NCBI GenBank assembly: GCA_037954235.1
Contig: JBBMOA010000015.1
Coordinates: 23,168,069 to 23,232,068, forward strand
Direction of reading: 5' to 3'
Length of the DNA stretch: 64,000 nt
From: Aulostomus chinensis
Lineage: Eukaryota; Chordata; Actinopteri; Syngnathiformes; Aulostomidae
Shown: one piece after another, positions 44,719 to 56,706 of the stretch
Layout: every line of letters begins with the position of its first letter
Numbering within the stretch: position 1 is the stretch's first letter
Position numbers and translations under genes: made by a program
Notes under the pieces: model-generated
What the model saw: the letters and a program-made list of their open reading frames with translations, nothing else
The model's database searches: none
What the model was told of the DNA's origin: nothing

Positions 44719-45010
44719 AGGGTGGAATGGTGGTGCAGTGGTCAGCACTGTCGCTTCACAGCAAGAAGGTTCAGAGTTTGAGTCCCACCTCGAGCACGAG
44801 ATCTTTCTGTGTGGAGTCTCCATGTTCTCCCTGTGCCTGTGTGGGTTCTCTCTGGTACTCCAGCTTCCTCCCACAGTCCAAAGACATGCAAATGGGGACG
44901 AGGTTAATTGATACTCGAAATTGACTGTAGGTATGAATGTGAGTGTGAATGGCTGTCTGTCTATATGTGTTGGCCATGAGATGGACTGGCGACCTGTCCA
45001 AGGTGGATGT
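44719..45010 (+). mobile_element. tRNA-derived SINE (V-SINE type), copy 4
   Basis: Head GGTGGTGCAGTGGTCAGCAC and TTTGAGTCCC, body TCTTTCTGTGTGGAGTC and CAGTCCAAAGACATGC, tail GATGGACTGGCGACCTGTCC. Truncated before the usual CGCTTATCC end. The frames at 44664-44924 and 44771-45058 are SINE sequence. Confidence 0.9.
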
Positions 45011-47780
45011 AGGTATAAATATTTGCAAAATTTGCAAGGATGGGCAGGCTTTTCTCATGATCCTTCCACGAGGATAATGGATTTTCTATAACACTAATCT
45101 CCTGAATGTGGTAGGCAGCAATCTTTTCAGGTCTGTTCTTGTATGAATTGGTTATGTTGTTGTCTGTGAGTCTTTGTGCGCTTTCTTAACATGCTCTGTT
45201 CCATGTTGTGCTCTACTGCCGTCTCACCCTCTTTTTCCATGCCAAAAACGTCCTCCAAAAATTTTGGATGAGGTAAACCGTTATGTTAAGCACAAGCTGT
45301 GGTTTAGGATTTGGTTTTGTGAAAGGGACACATTCAACCAATGGAAAAAGACACAAAGACATGCATTGAAAATCTTTAGTTTAAATAAAAATAAAGCATT
45401 ATAAAGAACTGGTGCATAGTAACAGTATTCCAGTTACAGTTACACTTCCAGTTACAACTTTAGGTTCAGTTTCACTGCTGGGTCTTATTTACATTTACTG
45501 GTAACTGGTATAAAGACCAACCAAAATATATATACCTAAATATGTATTCTACATGGACACATCTTAGAAACTGCAATGCAGTGCTTCAACACACAAACAC
45601 GCACAAACATACAGCAAATTTTTTCAACATGACAAACCTGATCGTCCAGTGCTTGTGGATGCACATGGATCTTCTGTCTATGTCTCACACTCTGCTTGTA
45701 TGTAACCTTCAGCCTCTTCAATCTCAGAATCGTCATCCATATTTCTTTCCTGCTCAGTGTCCTCACTTTAAAAAAACACCCTTACAAAGTTCACTCTTTC
45801 TCTCTCTGGCCCTCTCAACCTCCTGACATTTCTCTTACTTGCTTGGTTGGACATTAGTCTTTGTGCTTTTATTTGGCTGCCAGCTGTTAGTAAGTGAAGT
45901 TAGTCAACACCATTAATTGACCATTAATCTCAACAATTACATAAAATAAACAGCTTAGCTTACCTTTACTCTCGGTGGTGATTGACGGCATCTTGGTTGG
46001 GAATAGAAACAGACAGGCCTCTTGTCCAGCAGCCAATCACCAGTCAACCCTTAGCCACAGCAGATCAATCCACAGCACACACCTATCTGCAAAAGGAAAA
46101 TCAGGCAGGGAGTAACACAGACACACACAATAAATATAAAAGCACATTTAGAAGACAAATTACAACCAGAGTTGTAACACAGGTTAAAAGCTGCATTCCA
46201 TCTACTTGGTCACCATGAATGAGCTTGTGCTCTGGCGCCAGTAACATTTATTGATTCTGTTTGTCGGTGATCAGTCAAGTTTGTCTGACCTACAGAAAGT
46301 TGAGACTGTTTCTTCTACTTTTTAGCCATGGGTCAGAATCCGTGGGACATCGTATTATTAAGGTCACCAGCTGCCTCTAAAGATTTTTGGGATTTGTTTT
46401 CAGCTTCTGCATGTGCCTCAATGAACTTACTGTATTGAAACCCTACCTGGTCATAGGTCTAGGGTTATTATTTCATTACAATACATTATATACACTGTGC
46501 TTCACATGCACTTTATGATACAGTGGGGCTTAATAGTATTTCCTATACCTCATCATTGTCCAACATGCTGGAAAACCAGTAAGCTTATTCACTCACCTGT
46601 CATGCTATGAATTCTGGATTGAGGTCGGGGTGTCACAAATGGGCCTCTGCCTGCCAAAATTTTGCAGATGGCAGCAAAATGCTGCTATGACCCTGATCAA
46701 GTGGCAGGACAGCAGGAAAACTGTGCACAGTATCTCCCTTAACCCTGGAGAGTAAATGAGACTCAAATGCTTTGAGTTTTCTGGGATGAGAAAAAGCCAC
46801 GTCAGTGAAGGGGCTTGCAATGACAAAACTATCTGGATGGTTTCTTGTAAAGGTTGGTTAAAAACATGTTCTACAGTTCACCAAATTTTCTGCCTTTAAA
46901 TTAGCATCTCTGCATCATCGGCTTGCAATGACACAATGTTAATACAGTGCAGTCAGGTTGCTGCTGGCTTTCCTAGGGGAAATCATCAGCTACTAATTAA
47001 CATAATGCCTAAAATACACTTAAAGTTCTCATCATCAGCACATTAGATGTGCATACACCTTGGGACAATGGATTTCTAACTACATTTAAGCAAGTGGGGA
47101 TGACGAAAGGACCAGCAAGTAAAAAGGTTTCTGATTTGTTTGAACCCCCAAAGAAAATGATCAGGGGAGAAGCTCCATCACAAACACATTTCAAAGAAGA
47201 TTGTTGAGTGAGTTGTGGGGATTTTCTTGGCAAACAACTATACCATGATAGGATAATGCTGACAGATTTAGGCCCTACACAAATGTTGTGATTTGCATTC
47301 TGTCCTGTCTGTCGTTCATTATTGTCTTATGTCTGTTAATGTCCAGTCTTCCTCAGAATGAGGACCTGCGTTTTAATGAAATTACTTGCATAAATGATAA
47401 TGAGGGCTATTGACTCCTAAATTTCTTGCTCTTTTGAGAAAAATCAAGGGATAAGTAAGAAAAAAGTGAAGATGACCTTTTATTTATTCTTTGTGTGCTT
47501 GTCAGGTGATGATGGTGGATCAGCTACTTAAAAAAATACTAACAATAACTTACATTAATTTTGCTTTCAAAATAAAAGCAACGCTTTGTTTCTATTTTGG
47601 CATTGTCATAGCTTCCTTATTCTGAAGAAATGTGAGTGAAAGTGCATTTTACTGCATAAACTGTAAAAAACAAGCTATATTTTTAAAGTATCTGACCAGA
47701 AAAACTCCTGCCCCCTCTATTTCAGTCTGCTTCTCAAGCCATTCTCATGTACGCACACTGCCTGACTACTGTACTTCTAA
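45011..47780. other. No gene recognised
   Basis: Short frames only (for example 46605-46826 and 47009-47233, minus) with no domain. No repeat was recognised with confidence. Confidence 0.35.
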
Positions 47781-47967
47781 CCACATTCAAGAAATGTATT
47801 TTCACTTTTGAAAAATGAGATGCCACCGTTACTGACTAGTGGACATTCAGGGCATATAATTTTAACACAATCAATGGATACATGTAGTGAAACATTTACT
47901 GTGATGTAATTATTTGTAATTTACCATTTTATGTAGCTTGTCTAGTATCCTTCCAAAAGTAGGCTCA

Positions 47968-48040
47968 GTCAAGATGGCTGAGCAGTCTAAGAGTCTGTTC
48001 AGGTCACAGTCTCCCCAGGAGGCATAGGTTTAAATCCAAA
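47968..48040 (+). pseudogene. tRNA-Leu(CAG)-like relic 1
   Basis: GTCAAGATGGCTGAGCAGTC, then TCTGTTCAGGTCACAG with a CAG anticodon position, then TCTCCCCAGGAGGC (long variable arm) and AGGTTTAAATCC. The order and spacing match a leucine tRNA. Substitutions in the D and T arms and loss of the 3' acceptor strand, where the split-repeat element begins, make it non-functional. About 190 bp upstream resembles the DNA upstream of relic 3. Confidence 0.75.
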
Positions 48041-48565
48041 TATCGAGTGTCAAGGGCATTGGCATTCCCGTCCGTCAATCAAACTGATCAATCAGCCCAT
48101 CTACAGCTGCTCCGCAGCAGCTGATCAAATCCCTCGCTTCTGATTGGCCTCTCTCAAATTAAATGTCACCCGGCCTCAGCTCCCGCTCTGCTAGCTTCTG
48201 GCTATGCTGCTCTGCCCGCTGTCATCTGCTGCTATCTACTGCTATCTGCTGCTGCTATTTGCTGTACAGTTGCTCCTGCTCACAACGTGCCACCCTCCAC
48301 CTCCCCAGCTCCACCTTGTCGTGTATAACATGGCATAGTTCGTTCCATGTCATGTTGCTGCTCTGTTCACGGGGGTATAATTGCTCTTCCAGTCTTAAAC
48401 TGGGAGAGCATTCCCTCACGCTGCTGGTCCCCTGTTTCATGGTGCTCATGAAAAATTATCAGGGGACTCCTCTGAACAGAGCCATACCTCCAATTTGTAC
48501 TATAATAAACAAATCAAGCTCATTATCATCTCTGTGTTTCTTGACGTGAATGGACGTGAAAGAAG
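48041..48565 (+). mobile_element. solo split-repeat unit of the Ngaro-like element
   Basis: Reverse-orientation copy of 53625-54200: starts near ATCGAGTG, passes CTGATCAATCAG, a CTGCTATCTGCTG-rich stretch, CATGTCATGTTGCTGC and AACTGGGAGAGCATTCC, and ends CTTGACGTGAATGGACGTGA. It contains the A and B repeats joined, with no coding region, so it is probably the product of recombination between the repeats of a full element. About 22 bp near its start are missing relative to the other copy. Confidence 0.75.
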
Positions 48566-49059
48566 TGCATTCTTGAGGGTGTGGTGTCTTTGAATGCCAG
48601 TTGAGTGCTCATACTTTTGTACTTTTACGTAGCCATTAGCTTGCTGAGGTACTGCCAGGGAAAGCTCAGCCTACTGCATTGAGTTTGTCTTTTTGAGACA
48701 TTTTCATGTTTAATGTTGCAAATTTTTCAATGGGAAAATTTCAGTAACATGTTTATTTCACATCTTTTCAGTAGTAGTAATGAACAGATAAATCAAGTGC
48801 TGTATGCTCAGTCTGTGCTCACATGTCAAATTATTAATATATGGTTGTCAGATAGCACTGAATAAGTCTGAAATTTCATGATCCCTTTGTGGCTACTTTT
48901 TCTGTAGGCAAATTAGTCTGGAATTATGACGTTCCTTTCAATATCAACGTTTTGTAATGCGTTAATGTCATCCAGTGTTTCGACAACAGGTTTTGCTGTT
49001 TTGGTTCTCTAGTATTGTAAACTGTATTGTGATTCCATTAAAAATCTCTGCTCTATTTT

Positions 49060-49660
49060 CTTTCCCACACAAACTCCTCCACAAACTTCAACTGGTCCAG
49101 AGCGCAGCTGCCCACATCATCACCGGAACACCATCCATCAGTCACATCACTCCCTCTCTACAACATCTCCACTGGCTTCCCATTAAACACCGCATTAACT
49201 ATAAAGTTCTCTTTCATGCATTCAAGGCCATTCACAGTCTTGTTCCTCCATACCTCTCTGACCTCCTACACATCAAGATTCCTACCCGGGCTCTCAGGTC
49301 AACCTCCTCCATTAGCCTGACTGTCCCCCCAGCCCGTCTATCCACCATGGGGGCTAGGGCCTTCAGCTGCTCTGCTCCTCACCTCTTGAACTCCCTCCCC
49401 CCCGACATCAGGAGTATAGACTCCATTACCCTCTTCAAGTCCCACCACAAAACCCATCTGTTTAGGCTCGCATACAATCTTTAAATGTTCCATTGTTTGG
49501 TGTTCTGCTGCTAACGCTGTGCTTTTACTTGTTTTTTTATTCTACTATGTTTTAATTGTATTACTCGTATTTTAACTGTTGAACAGCGACCTTGAGTGCC
49601 TTGAAAGGTGCCTTATGAATAAAATGCATCATTATTATTATGATTATTATCATCTTGGTG
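49060..49660 (+). mobile_element. 5'-truncated L2-type LINE
   Basis: The frame 48975-49484 carries only the end of an L2-clade RT protein: KLQLVQSAAAHIITGT, HITPSLQHLHWLPIKHRINY, PPYLSDLLHIKIPTRALRS and ARAFSCSAPHLLNSLPPDIR. The 3' end, AAGGTGCCTTATGAATAAAATG followed by ATT triplets, is typical of L2. The protein portion is open to its stop, so the copy is fairly young. Confidence 0.9.
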
Positions 49661-50170
49661 GGACGTTTCTGTTCAGAGCATGTCTGTGTGTCCAATACTA
49701 AATATTGTACAAAGGAGATTAAAAATTCAATGCCATCCTCACAGACATGAAGACATGTAGTATATTTAATGTAAACATAATTAACAGATGAAACTAATGA
49801 CCCATTACTCTCAATTGCCGTTCAGTGTAGTTTGTTTAGTTGTCTCTCAGGAGTAAGTTCTGTTGGGATGGTCGAGCGGACTAACGCACTGCATTAAGGT
49901 TGCAGTCTCCCCTGGAGGTATGGATTCAGATCCCACTAGTGACATTGTTGTGTTTTCAGAGTACTATCTATGAATCCAGAAGGGTATAGTTATAACTAAT
50001 TGGAGAGCCCAATTAGGGCAAGCCCTTATGTTAGGTTCAGTTAAGGTCACAGTTTGGGTATAAGTACTTCTTTTACTGTCAGCTGGATGTCCCAGTCAGA
50101 ACAGCTGAGATGACAGGATGACAGGCTGAATGTCTGGATTCTGCATGGACATTGTCTGGTTATCAGAGAC
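49661..50170 (+). repeat. duplicated tRNA-Leu unit, copy 2
   Basis: Parallel to 58953-59375 plus 59757-59905. Shared blocks are ATCTTGGTGGGAC.TTTCTGTTC, GTTTTCAGAGTACTATCT, CCCTTATGTTAGGTTCAGT and CAGTCAGAACAGCTGAGATGAC. Contains tRNA-Leu relic 2. Confidence 0.7.
49862..49944 (+). pseudogene. tRNA-Leu-like relic 2
   Basis: 83 bp: GTTGGGATGGTCGAGCGGAC, then GCATTAAGGTTGCAGTC with AAG at the anticodon position, variable arm TCTCCCCTGGAGGTA, T arm TGGATTCAGATCCCA. The Leu-type layout is complete, but the acceptor stem no longer pairs well and the T-loop TTCGA is TTCAG. Confidence 0.75.
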
Positions 50171-50925
50171 TGAAAAAAGAATTTAGCTAGAGCAGTGTTT
50201 GACCTCGAGGACCAAAGTAAGAACCCCAGATGTCAAAACTCTAAGACCGAATTCAGAGATTAAATTGAGACTCGCCCAAAGTCATTGAAATCGAAGTCAG
50301 AGAGGATATTCAGAATCCTGAGATCAAATTAAAAAATCTGAGATCAGAGAGGTTTGTGACATCACACAACCTGTGGTTCCATTAACAGCAAGAATTGCTT
50401 TTTTGAAATTTAAAACAGAACTGTTTTGTGAAATAAATAGCCAAAGGACCAAAGCAATAATAATACCATAGCCGCTTAATGTCTATGTGAGGCTGTCGTG
50501 ACTATCACTATCTCACAAGGTACCACAAACGGCAATGCTTAGAATTGCTGACAAACCGATGAGACCTGTGTCAGTGGGAAAATAATTGGCTAGCGAGATA
50601 AACTAGAAAGTAACATAAAAATAGTTAATCTAGTACAACTTTTAGGGTTATATAATAATATAAATAATATATAAATATAATATACAGTATATATAATATA
50701 TAATATAAAATAAATATAATAAAAACTACAATATTACAAGCAAGTACAACTAGTCAAAATTGTGCATTATTAAGAGCATGCAATCTTTCAATTCCAGGTG
50801 AGTGCTTTTACTTTTTAAGTGTTAGCTGTTTAAGAGCTTTAGTTATCACCCTTCTGTACCTGGGCTTATACCAGGCAGAGCTCAGTCCGACACAATCTGT
50901 TTGCCTTTTAGAGAATTTTAATGTC
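50171..50925. other. No gene; AT-rich low complexity at 50640-50740
   Basis: TATAATAATATAAATAATAT-type low-complexity tract; nothing else recognised. Confidence 0.5.
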
Positions 50926-50929
50926 TAGG

Positions 50930-51990
50930 AAGTCTGTGTTGCAGATTTTTCAATTGGTGAAAATCCAGAGCTTTTTTTTTTCTTTTCTTTTCTTTTTTTT
51001 TAAACCAACAGTCTCTGCAGTCCTAAGGTTCTCCGGCAGACTATTCTGTAAATGTGGGCCATAATGACAGAATGCGACCTCGTTGTGGGTTTTTCTTTCC
51101 ATATTTTGAAATGATTAAAAGGCTGGTGCCAGGAGGACCTCAGGGTCCAGGACAATTGATATGATAAAAGTAGGTCAGATAGATAAGATAGCCCAACTAA
51201 GACAAGCTAATAAAAGAACCTTAAATTCAATCCTGTCACTGCAGTGATTTTAAAACAAGTGTAATGTGGGTCCATCCTCTGGTCTTCATCAGCAGATGTG
51301 CAGCTGAGTTTTGGAGTAGCTGAAGGTTTGAGGTGGTCTTTTTAGGAATTACAATAGTCTGAATGACAAGAGATTAAAAAAAACATCAGCACCTCCTCAT
51401 AAGCCTTAAAGAAACGGTGGACCCTGGATATATTCTTAAGACAAAAAAACTTGTCCTTGTAACATTTTTTATGTGTGGAATAAAATTAAGCTCAAAGAAA
51501 AAATGACTCTTGACTTAATGATTTATTTATGCATTGTTAAAATTTAAATCTTGTAATTTTGCACCCCACAATTATTTTCAAGTGTCCTTGAGAAACATGT
51601 ATCCATATTTGGATCTGTGAGGTCAGAGCTGAACTAGTTAAAAAATATATATATCAGAGAGGCTAACCAGGTTTCTCACTCTGTTCAATAAAATATGATG
51701 GTCCACTGTATCAAAAGAGCGCTTAGTTCCCTAAGTACCAAGAATATGAGTTATACCTGATGTTGTTTAAAATCTTTTACAGGCTTGTCTCAGGACTGTG
51801 TTTCTTCCTAAAAACCAGATGGAGAGTTCTCTAAAATATTATTTCCATTTAAGAAATGATTTACTTGGTTAAAAAATGTTACTTAAAAACAGTAAATTGG
51901 ATACAGATAATTATTAAGAGGATTGGTGTTTAAATTACTATTCTTCAGAAGGGGATTCACCGCTGCTGTTATCAGGGAAACACCCATCTG
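50930..51990. repeat. teleost interspersed repeat, unclassified
   Basis: Phrases such as GGCAGACTATTCTGTAAATG, GGGCCATAATGACAGAATGC and TTGGAGTAGCTGAAG are familiar from an abundant non-coding fish repeat. No protein was found. It may be a related copy of 18640-18960 but I did not align them. Confidence 0.4.
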
Positions 51991-52061
51991 CCCCAGTAGA
52001 GAATAATAAATGAAATATTGGTGGGGAAGCCTTAGTGAGAAAAACTGGTGCATCAGTGCCA

Positions 52062-53126
52062 TGCCGTCATCGTTGTCCCCCTCCTCTGCTTATCCAGGTC
52101 TGGGTCGCAGGGGCAGCAGCCTCACCAAGGAAGCACAGACTGTCTTTCTGCCATTTCCACCAGCTCTTCCGGAGGAATCCCGAGGTGTTCCCAGGCCAGC
52201 CGAGAAATTATAATACCTCCAGCGCGACCTGGGTCAGCCCTGTGGCCTCCTCCCAGTCGGACATGCTTGGGAAACCTCCCGGGGAAGGCGTCCACGAGGC
52301 ATCTCACCAGATGCCCCAAACGACCTCAACTGACCTCTCTCGATGTGGAGGAGCAGCAGCTCTACTCTGAGTCCCCTTCGAATGACCGAGCTTCTCACCC
52401 TATCTCTGAGCAAGAGCTCAGACACCCTGCAGAGGAAACTCAATTCAGCCGCTTGTATTCACAATCTTGTTGTTTCAGTCATAAACTCAAAGCTCATGAC
52501 CATAGGTGAGGTCGGAACGTAGATTGACTGGTGAATCAAGAGCTTCGCCTTTTGGCTAAGCTCCCTCTTTACCACAACAGACCGGTTTAGCACCTGCATC
52601 ACTGCAGACGCCGTGCCAATCTGCCTGTCAATTTCCCGCTCCATCCTACCCTCACTCATGAACAAGATCTCGATATACTTAAACTCCTCCACCTGAGGCA
52701 GGACCTCTCCCCCAACCTGGATTGGGCAGGCCACCCTTTTCTGGCTGAGGACCATGACCTCAGACTTGGAGGTGCTGATTCTCATCCCTGCCACTTCACA
52801 TTCGGCTGCGAACTGTCCCAGCAAGTGCTGGAGGTCGTGGCTCGATGGAGTTAAGAGGATCACATCATCTGCAACGGCAGAGAGTCTGGGGGCTATCAAA
52901 AAGCCTACCCCAGCCGTTCGCCTTTCACCTGAAGCAACACCAGCGAAGGAGAGAGTACAGTGAGGCTGACTATATGTAGCCTGTAACGCTCAACATCTTC
53001 CAGCATCCTTGGCTCCTTCCCTGCCAGAGAGGTGACATTCCATGTCCCAAAAGCTATCTTCCATGTCTGGGGATCAGACAGCCAAGGCCCCCACCTTGGT
53101 CTGCTGGGTGACGGTTCCAGGAGGAG
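52062..53126 (-). mobile_element. internally deleted RTE LINE copy 2
   Basis: Minus strand. The 5' end GCTCCTCCTGGAACCGTCAC and KIAFGTWNVTSLAGKEP mark the start of the endonuclease. The strand then reads RRTAGVGFLIAPRLSA and passes directly into VADDVILLTPSSHDLQHLL, the RT catalytic ADD block. About 1.5 kb of endonuclease and RT has been lost at an in-frame join near 52878. EVMVLSQKRVACPIQVGGEV and EREIDRQIGTASAVMQVLNR follow to the 3' end. CAGTGCCA flanks both sides (52054-52061 and 53127-53134), a likely target duplication, so the deleted copy may itself have been retrotransposed. Confidence 0.85.
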
Positions 53127-53134
53127 CAGTGCCA

Positions 53135-53624
53135 AGTCATGTCTCGAATAAGAGAAGACTGTCCATCTTATATCTAAAATCAAGTAATTTACTGCAAATT
53201 TTTATTTAAAAGAGAGCGCATGTTCAACATAGCCATGTTAATGTTTGTGCCAAACATACGCTCATCATCACATTACAGAGGAATGTTTACAAGGAAGGTG
53301 TTGGATCTGTCACTCTATGAGAAATGACAGATTTGATGGTGTGGAGATTGTCCTGTGCTTTTGTGGGCAGAGAGGAAGCCACTTAGGGGGGGTTGTATGT
53401 ATGGTGTGGGTGTGACATGGAGGTAGTTGATTACATGCAACTGATTGAATTGCATGGTCCCCAGAGCTGGGGAACAATCTGCCAGCAACTAAAGGTGAAG
53501 GGAGACCTCAGGACAGCAGGCAGGGAAAGGAGCAGGAGCTGTGCCCTGCTGCTGCAGTGCTGCTACAACACAGTTTGAGAGCTGCACATGCTTGCCATTG
53601 GACTTTTGACTTTAAATCCAGTTC
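53135..53624. other. No gene recognised
   Basis: Unremarkable DNA between the RTE insertion and the Ngaro-like element. Confidence 0.4.
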
Positions 53625-53812
53625 TGTCACGTCCATTCACGTCAAGAAACACAAGAGATGATAATGAGCTTGATTTGTTTATTATAGTACAAATTGGAGG
53701 TATGGCTCTGTTCAGAGGAGTCCCCTGATAATTTTTCATGAGCACTATGAAACAGGGGACCAGCAGCGTGAGGGAAGGTTCTCCCAGTTTAAGACTGGAA
53801 GAGCAATTATAC
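53625..53812 (-). repeat. split direct repeat B2
   Basis: Nearly identical to B1 at 54206-54400: GATGATAATGAGCTTGATTT, CTGTTCAGAGGAGTCCCCTG, AACAGGGGACCAGCAGCGTG, CTCCCAGTTTAAG.CTGG. 53813-53923 is a further 110 bp present in the solo copy but not in B1 or A1. Confidence 0.9.
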
Positions 53813-53923
53813 CCCCGTGAACAGAGCAGCAACATGACATGGAACGAACTATGCCATGTATACACGACAAGGTGGAGCTGGGGAGGTGGAGGGTAGCAAG
53901 TTGCGAGCAGGAGCAACTGTACA

Positions 53924-54200
53924 GCAAATAGCAGCAGCAGCAGATAGCAGCAGATAGCAGATAGCAGCAGATAACAGCAGATAGCAGCGATGACAGCGGG
54001 CAGAGCAGCATAGCCAGAGCTAGCAGAGCAGGAGTTGAGGCCGGGTGACATTTAATTTGAGAGGGGCCAATCAGAAGCAAGGGATTTGATCAGCTGATGC
54101 GGAGCAGCTTTAGATCAGCTGATTGATCAGTTTAATTGATAGACGGGAAGGCAATAGCGCTTGACTACCACGGCCTGACAGAACTAACGCTAACGCTCGA
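53924..54200 (-). repeat. split direct repeat A2
   Basis: Matches A1 at 58683-58950: an AGCAGATAGCAGCAGATAAC-type stretch, GGGCAGAGCAGCATAGCCAG, GGGATTTGATCAGCTGATGC, and GACTACCACGGCCTGACAG to CGCTCGATTT. Confidence 0.9.
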
Positions 54201-54205
54201 TTTCT

Positions 54206-54400
54206 GTCAGGTCCATTTACGTCAAGAAACACAAGAGATGATAATGAGCTTGATTTGTTTATTATAGTACAAATTGGCGGTATGGCTCTGTTCAGAGGAG
54301 TCCCCTGATAATTTTTCATGAGCACCATGAAACAGGGGACCAGCAGCGTGAGGGAAGGTTCTCCCAGTTTAAGTCTGGAAGAGCAAACATACCCCCCAAA
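54206..54400 (-). repeat. split direct repeat B1
   Basis: Second copy of B, directly abutting A2, as in the Ngaro layout. Ends at GAAGAGCAAACATACCCCCC. Confidence 0.9.
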
Positions 54401-54599
54401 CAGACCATACCTGGCAATCCTCTCGATGAATTGATGAGAGGATGCTGAGCATAATAATTTACCCCCAAACCAAAGAAATTTAAGTGCTTTACGAGCGAAT
54501 TAAAATTAGAGTGAGGATAATACGGTACCAATATAGCCGTGAGCCATAAACTGTAATAATTCTCGAAAATAAAATAACGAAGCCTGTACTGAGCTAAGG

Positions 54600-54930
54600 C
54601 AAGGCAATTTTTTATTTGTAGCCCGTTTTCACAATGATTTGTCTCCAGGGCTTCACATGGCATCATAACAACATCCACTGCCCTTAGACCCTCACATCCA
54701 CTGAGGAAAAACTCCATAGAAAACCCTTTTAACAGGGAAAAATCTGAGAAACCTCAGGGTGAGCAACAGAGGAGGGATCCCTCACCCAGGACGTACAGAC
54801 GTGCATTAGATGTTGTTACTAAGTTGTTATAGAAGCCAATGATATGGGTGGAACCATGCTTGGAAGTAGACAGTAGCTGGTATCATAAATAAATTGTTAA
54901 GATAATATAATTAACTGCATAATGCCGACG
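54600..54930. repeat. short interspersed repeat inside the Ngaro-like element
   Basis: Contains TTTATTTGTAGCCCGTTTTC, AAAACCCTTTTAACAGGGAA and GAGGGATCCCTCACCCAGGA, phrases of a very common non-coding fish repeat. It lies between the recombinase stop and repeat B1. Family name not recalled with confidence. Confidence 0.5.
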
Positions 54931-55020
54931 CTGCTAATGCAGGACAACTAATCGCGATGATTGTAAGAAATCAGCTGAGTGAATTTATTATTTTAAATGA
55001 TACAAAGTGGTATCCTGAAG

Positions 55021-55739
55021 CTACTGGTCTGCAGAGTCGGGTAGGGTGGAGCACATGGCTTTCTGAGCATCTAAAATGGCGCGGATGTCTGGTCTGATGT
55101 ATGGTTCGTAAGCAGCTGAGGACCAGCGTCCCATAGCTTTCAAGATTGGAGTAGAGGTGGAAGCAGCTGCAGTGGTAGCGGCTCCAATGCGGAGGGAATG
55201 AGGCGTGTAGCGGCCTGGAGGTAGGCCGCAGAGCTGGCAGAGGAGGCGCAGGTGGACACAGGCTTCCTCTCCTGCATGGTGAAAAGTGGCTCCTGGGGAC
55301 TGGCCTGAGGGCGGCTTTGCAGGTAGGTCCGCATGGAAGATAAAGGGCAAAACATGGAATTGGATCCTGATACATAGACGACTGTGCTCTGACCAGACTA
55401 GGACCCAAAACACCCTGCCCTTAATTGTGACACGAGTTTTTTGACCAGAGGTAGAGTGAAGGGAAGACATTTGTCATTGCCTTGAGGTGACTCCTTTTTA
55501 AGGCCGTTTAGCAGGAGGCGAATGGATGGATTTTCCAGGATGGCAGCAGTGGATGGATCTTGGCAGCGCATGTGGAATTGGATGCCGGCGACCATACCTT
55601 TTATTGAGGATGGCTGCATTTTCCTGGACTCGAAGCAGTGGACTATAAAAGCGCTTATACAGTTTATGTCAATTGGAACAGCTGTTACAGAAAAAGTGGT
55701 ACAAATGGAAGAATATTGAAACCATGCTGAATCATACAT
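55021..55739 (-). pseudogene. Ngaro-like tyrosine recombinase
   Basis: 55398-55739 is the N-terminal core-binding part: ISAFIVHCFESRKMQPSSIK, MVAGIQFHMRCQDPSTAAIL, NPSIRLLLNGLKKESPQG. 55021-55470 holds the catalytic end: LPPGRYTPHSLRIGAATTAA with HxxR, and LKAMGRWSSAAYEPYIRP with the nucleophile Tyr. Between them the sequence jumps from QLRAGCFGS to a basic stretch, with frame changes, and the usual segment carrying the first catalytic Arg is not visible. Probably an internal deletion plus frameshifts near 55300-55440. Confidence 0.85.
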
Positions 55740-55812
55740 TTTAATGTTGATTTAGCTAGGCCCCCACGCATATATTGTGCTGCTGCGTGTAGATAGGGCT
55801 GGAGTGACTTAT

Positions 55813-56706
55813 TTAGTCTAAGATGGTTTGGTTGAAGGGAGGACATCTCAGGCTTGATGGAGCTGCCCCTGGATGCATGCGGTGGAATTTCTGGAAGTTG
55901 AAGCGAGACAGAGAATCGGCTACTTGATTGTCCAGACCGGGGACATGAGCGGTGTGAATTTGGTAATAAACCATGATGGATGACCAGGTGAGACGCCTCA
56001 TCAATTTATTAATTAGTGGGACGTTGGAGCAGGCTGTGTTCATAATGTTTACAGTTGCTTCGTTGTCGCAGAAGATGATTATTTGTTTTCTTGCCCAGTA
56101 TTTACCCCAGAGAAGGCAGGCGATCACTATCGGATATAGTTCTAAAAGGGCTGTTGAAGACTCGCCAGGTTGAAAGGCAAGTAATTCTGATGGCCAAGAG
56201 CTTGCGAACCATTCGTTTTTGAAAACGACTCCGAATCCTACAGAGGGTGCTGCATCTGTATACAGATTGAGGGCTGGAGAAGATTCGAGAAGATCGTTGT
56301 GAAAAAAGGAAATGCCGTTCCAGTGCGTGAGGAGATGAGACCAAAATTTAAGTTCTGACCTGCATCCTGAGTCTAGGACGATGACGTCACTGAGATTTTT
56401 TGTGTTTTTTGCGAGATCAAGGAGTCTCGAAACGAATGATCTGCCTTGGGGAATTATTCTCATGGCGAAATTAAGGTGGCCTAAAAGAGAAAGCAAGTCC
56501 CGTTTGGAGAAAGACTGAGACTCTTGAGCAGTTTGCATAACTTCTCTGATGCAGGCTAATTTCTCAGTGGGCAGAGAGGCCTGCATGCAGTTAATGTCGA
56601 GTGAGATGCTCAGAAACTCTATAACCTTAACTGGACCTACAGTTTCTTTCCTCTGAGAGCGGAACGCCGAGCGTCGCGAAAGTGTTTTTGAGTGCATCAA
56701 TGGCAA
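55813..56706 (-). pseudogene. Ngaro-like RT end and RNase H
   Basis: 297 open codons. KVIEFLSISLDINCMQASLP and FSKRDLLSLLGHLNFAMRII are the RT thumb region of DIRS-like proteins. RNase H follows: LNLYTDAAPSVGFGVVFKNE, STALLELYPIVIACLLWG, IIIFCDNEATVNIMNTA and VPGLDNQVADSLSRFNFQKF, with all four acidic positions (D, E, D, D) kept. It overlaps the RT frame in another register, so one frameshift separates them near 56650. Confidence 0.9.

Noticed and set aside
45235..45290. Possible third exon (QKRPPKILDE) of the WDR76-like gene
   Set aside because: A GT donor follows, but no AG acceptor with a pyrimidine tract precedes it in the required phase.
46605..47233. Two minus-strand frames of about 73 codons
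   Set aside because: No similarity recognised and no supporting signals.
53745..54080. Leu/Cys-rich frame that looks like a membrane protein
   Set aside because: It is the CTGCTATCTGCTG-type repeat of the Ngaro A segment read through; it also occurs at 48163 and 58491.
55140..55355. Frame overlapping the recombinase
   Set aside because: Partly real recombinase sequence in a shifted register, not a separate gene; covered by the recombinase entry.
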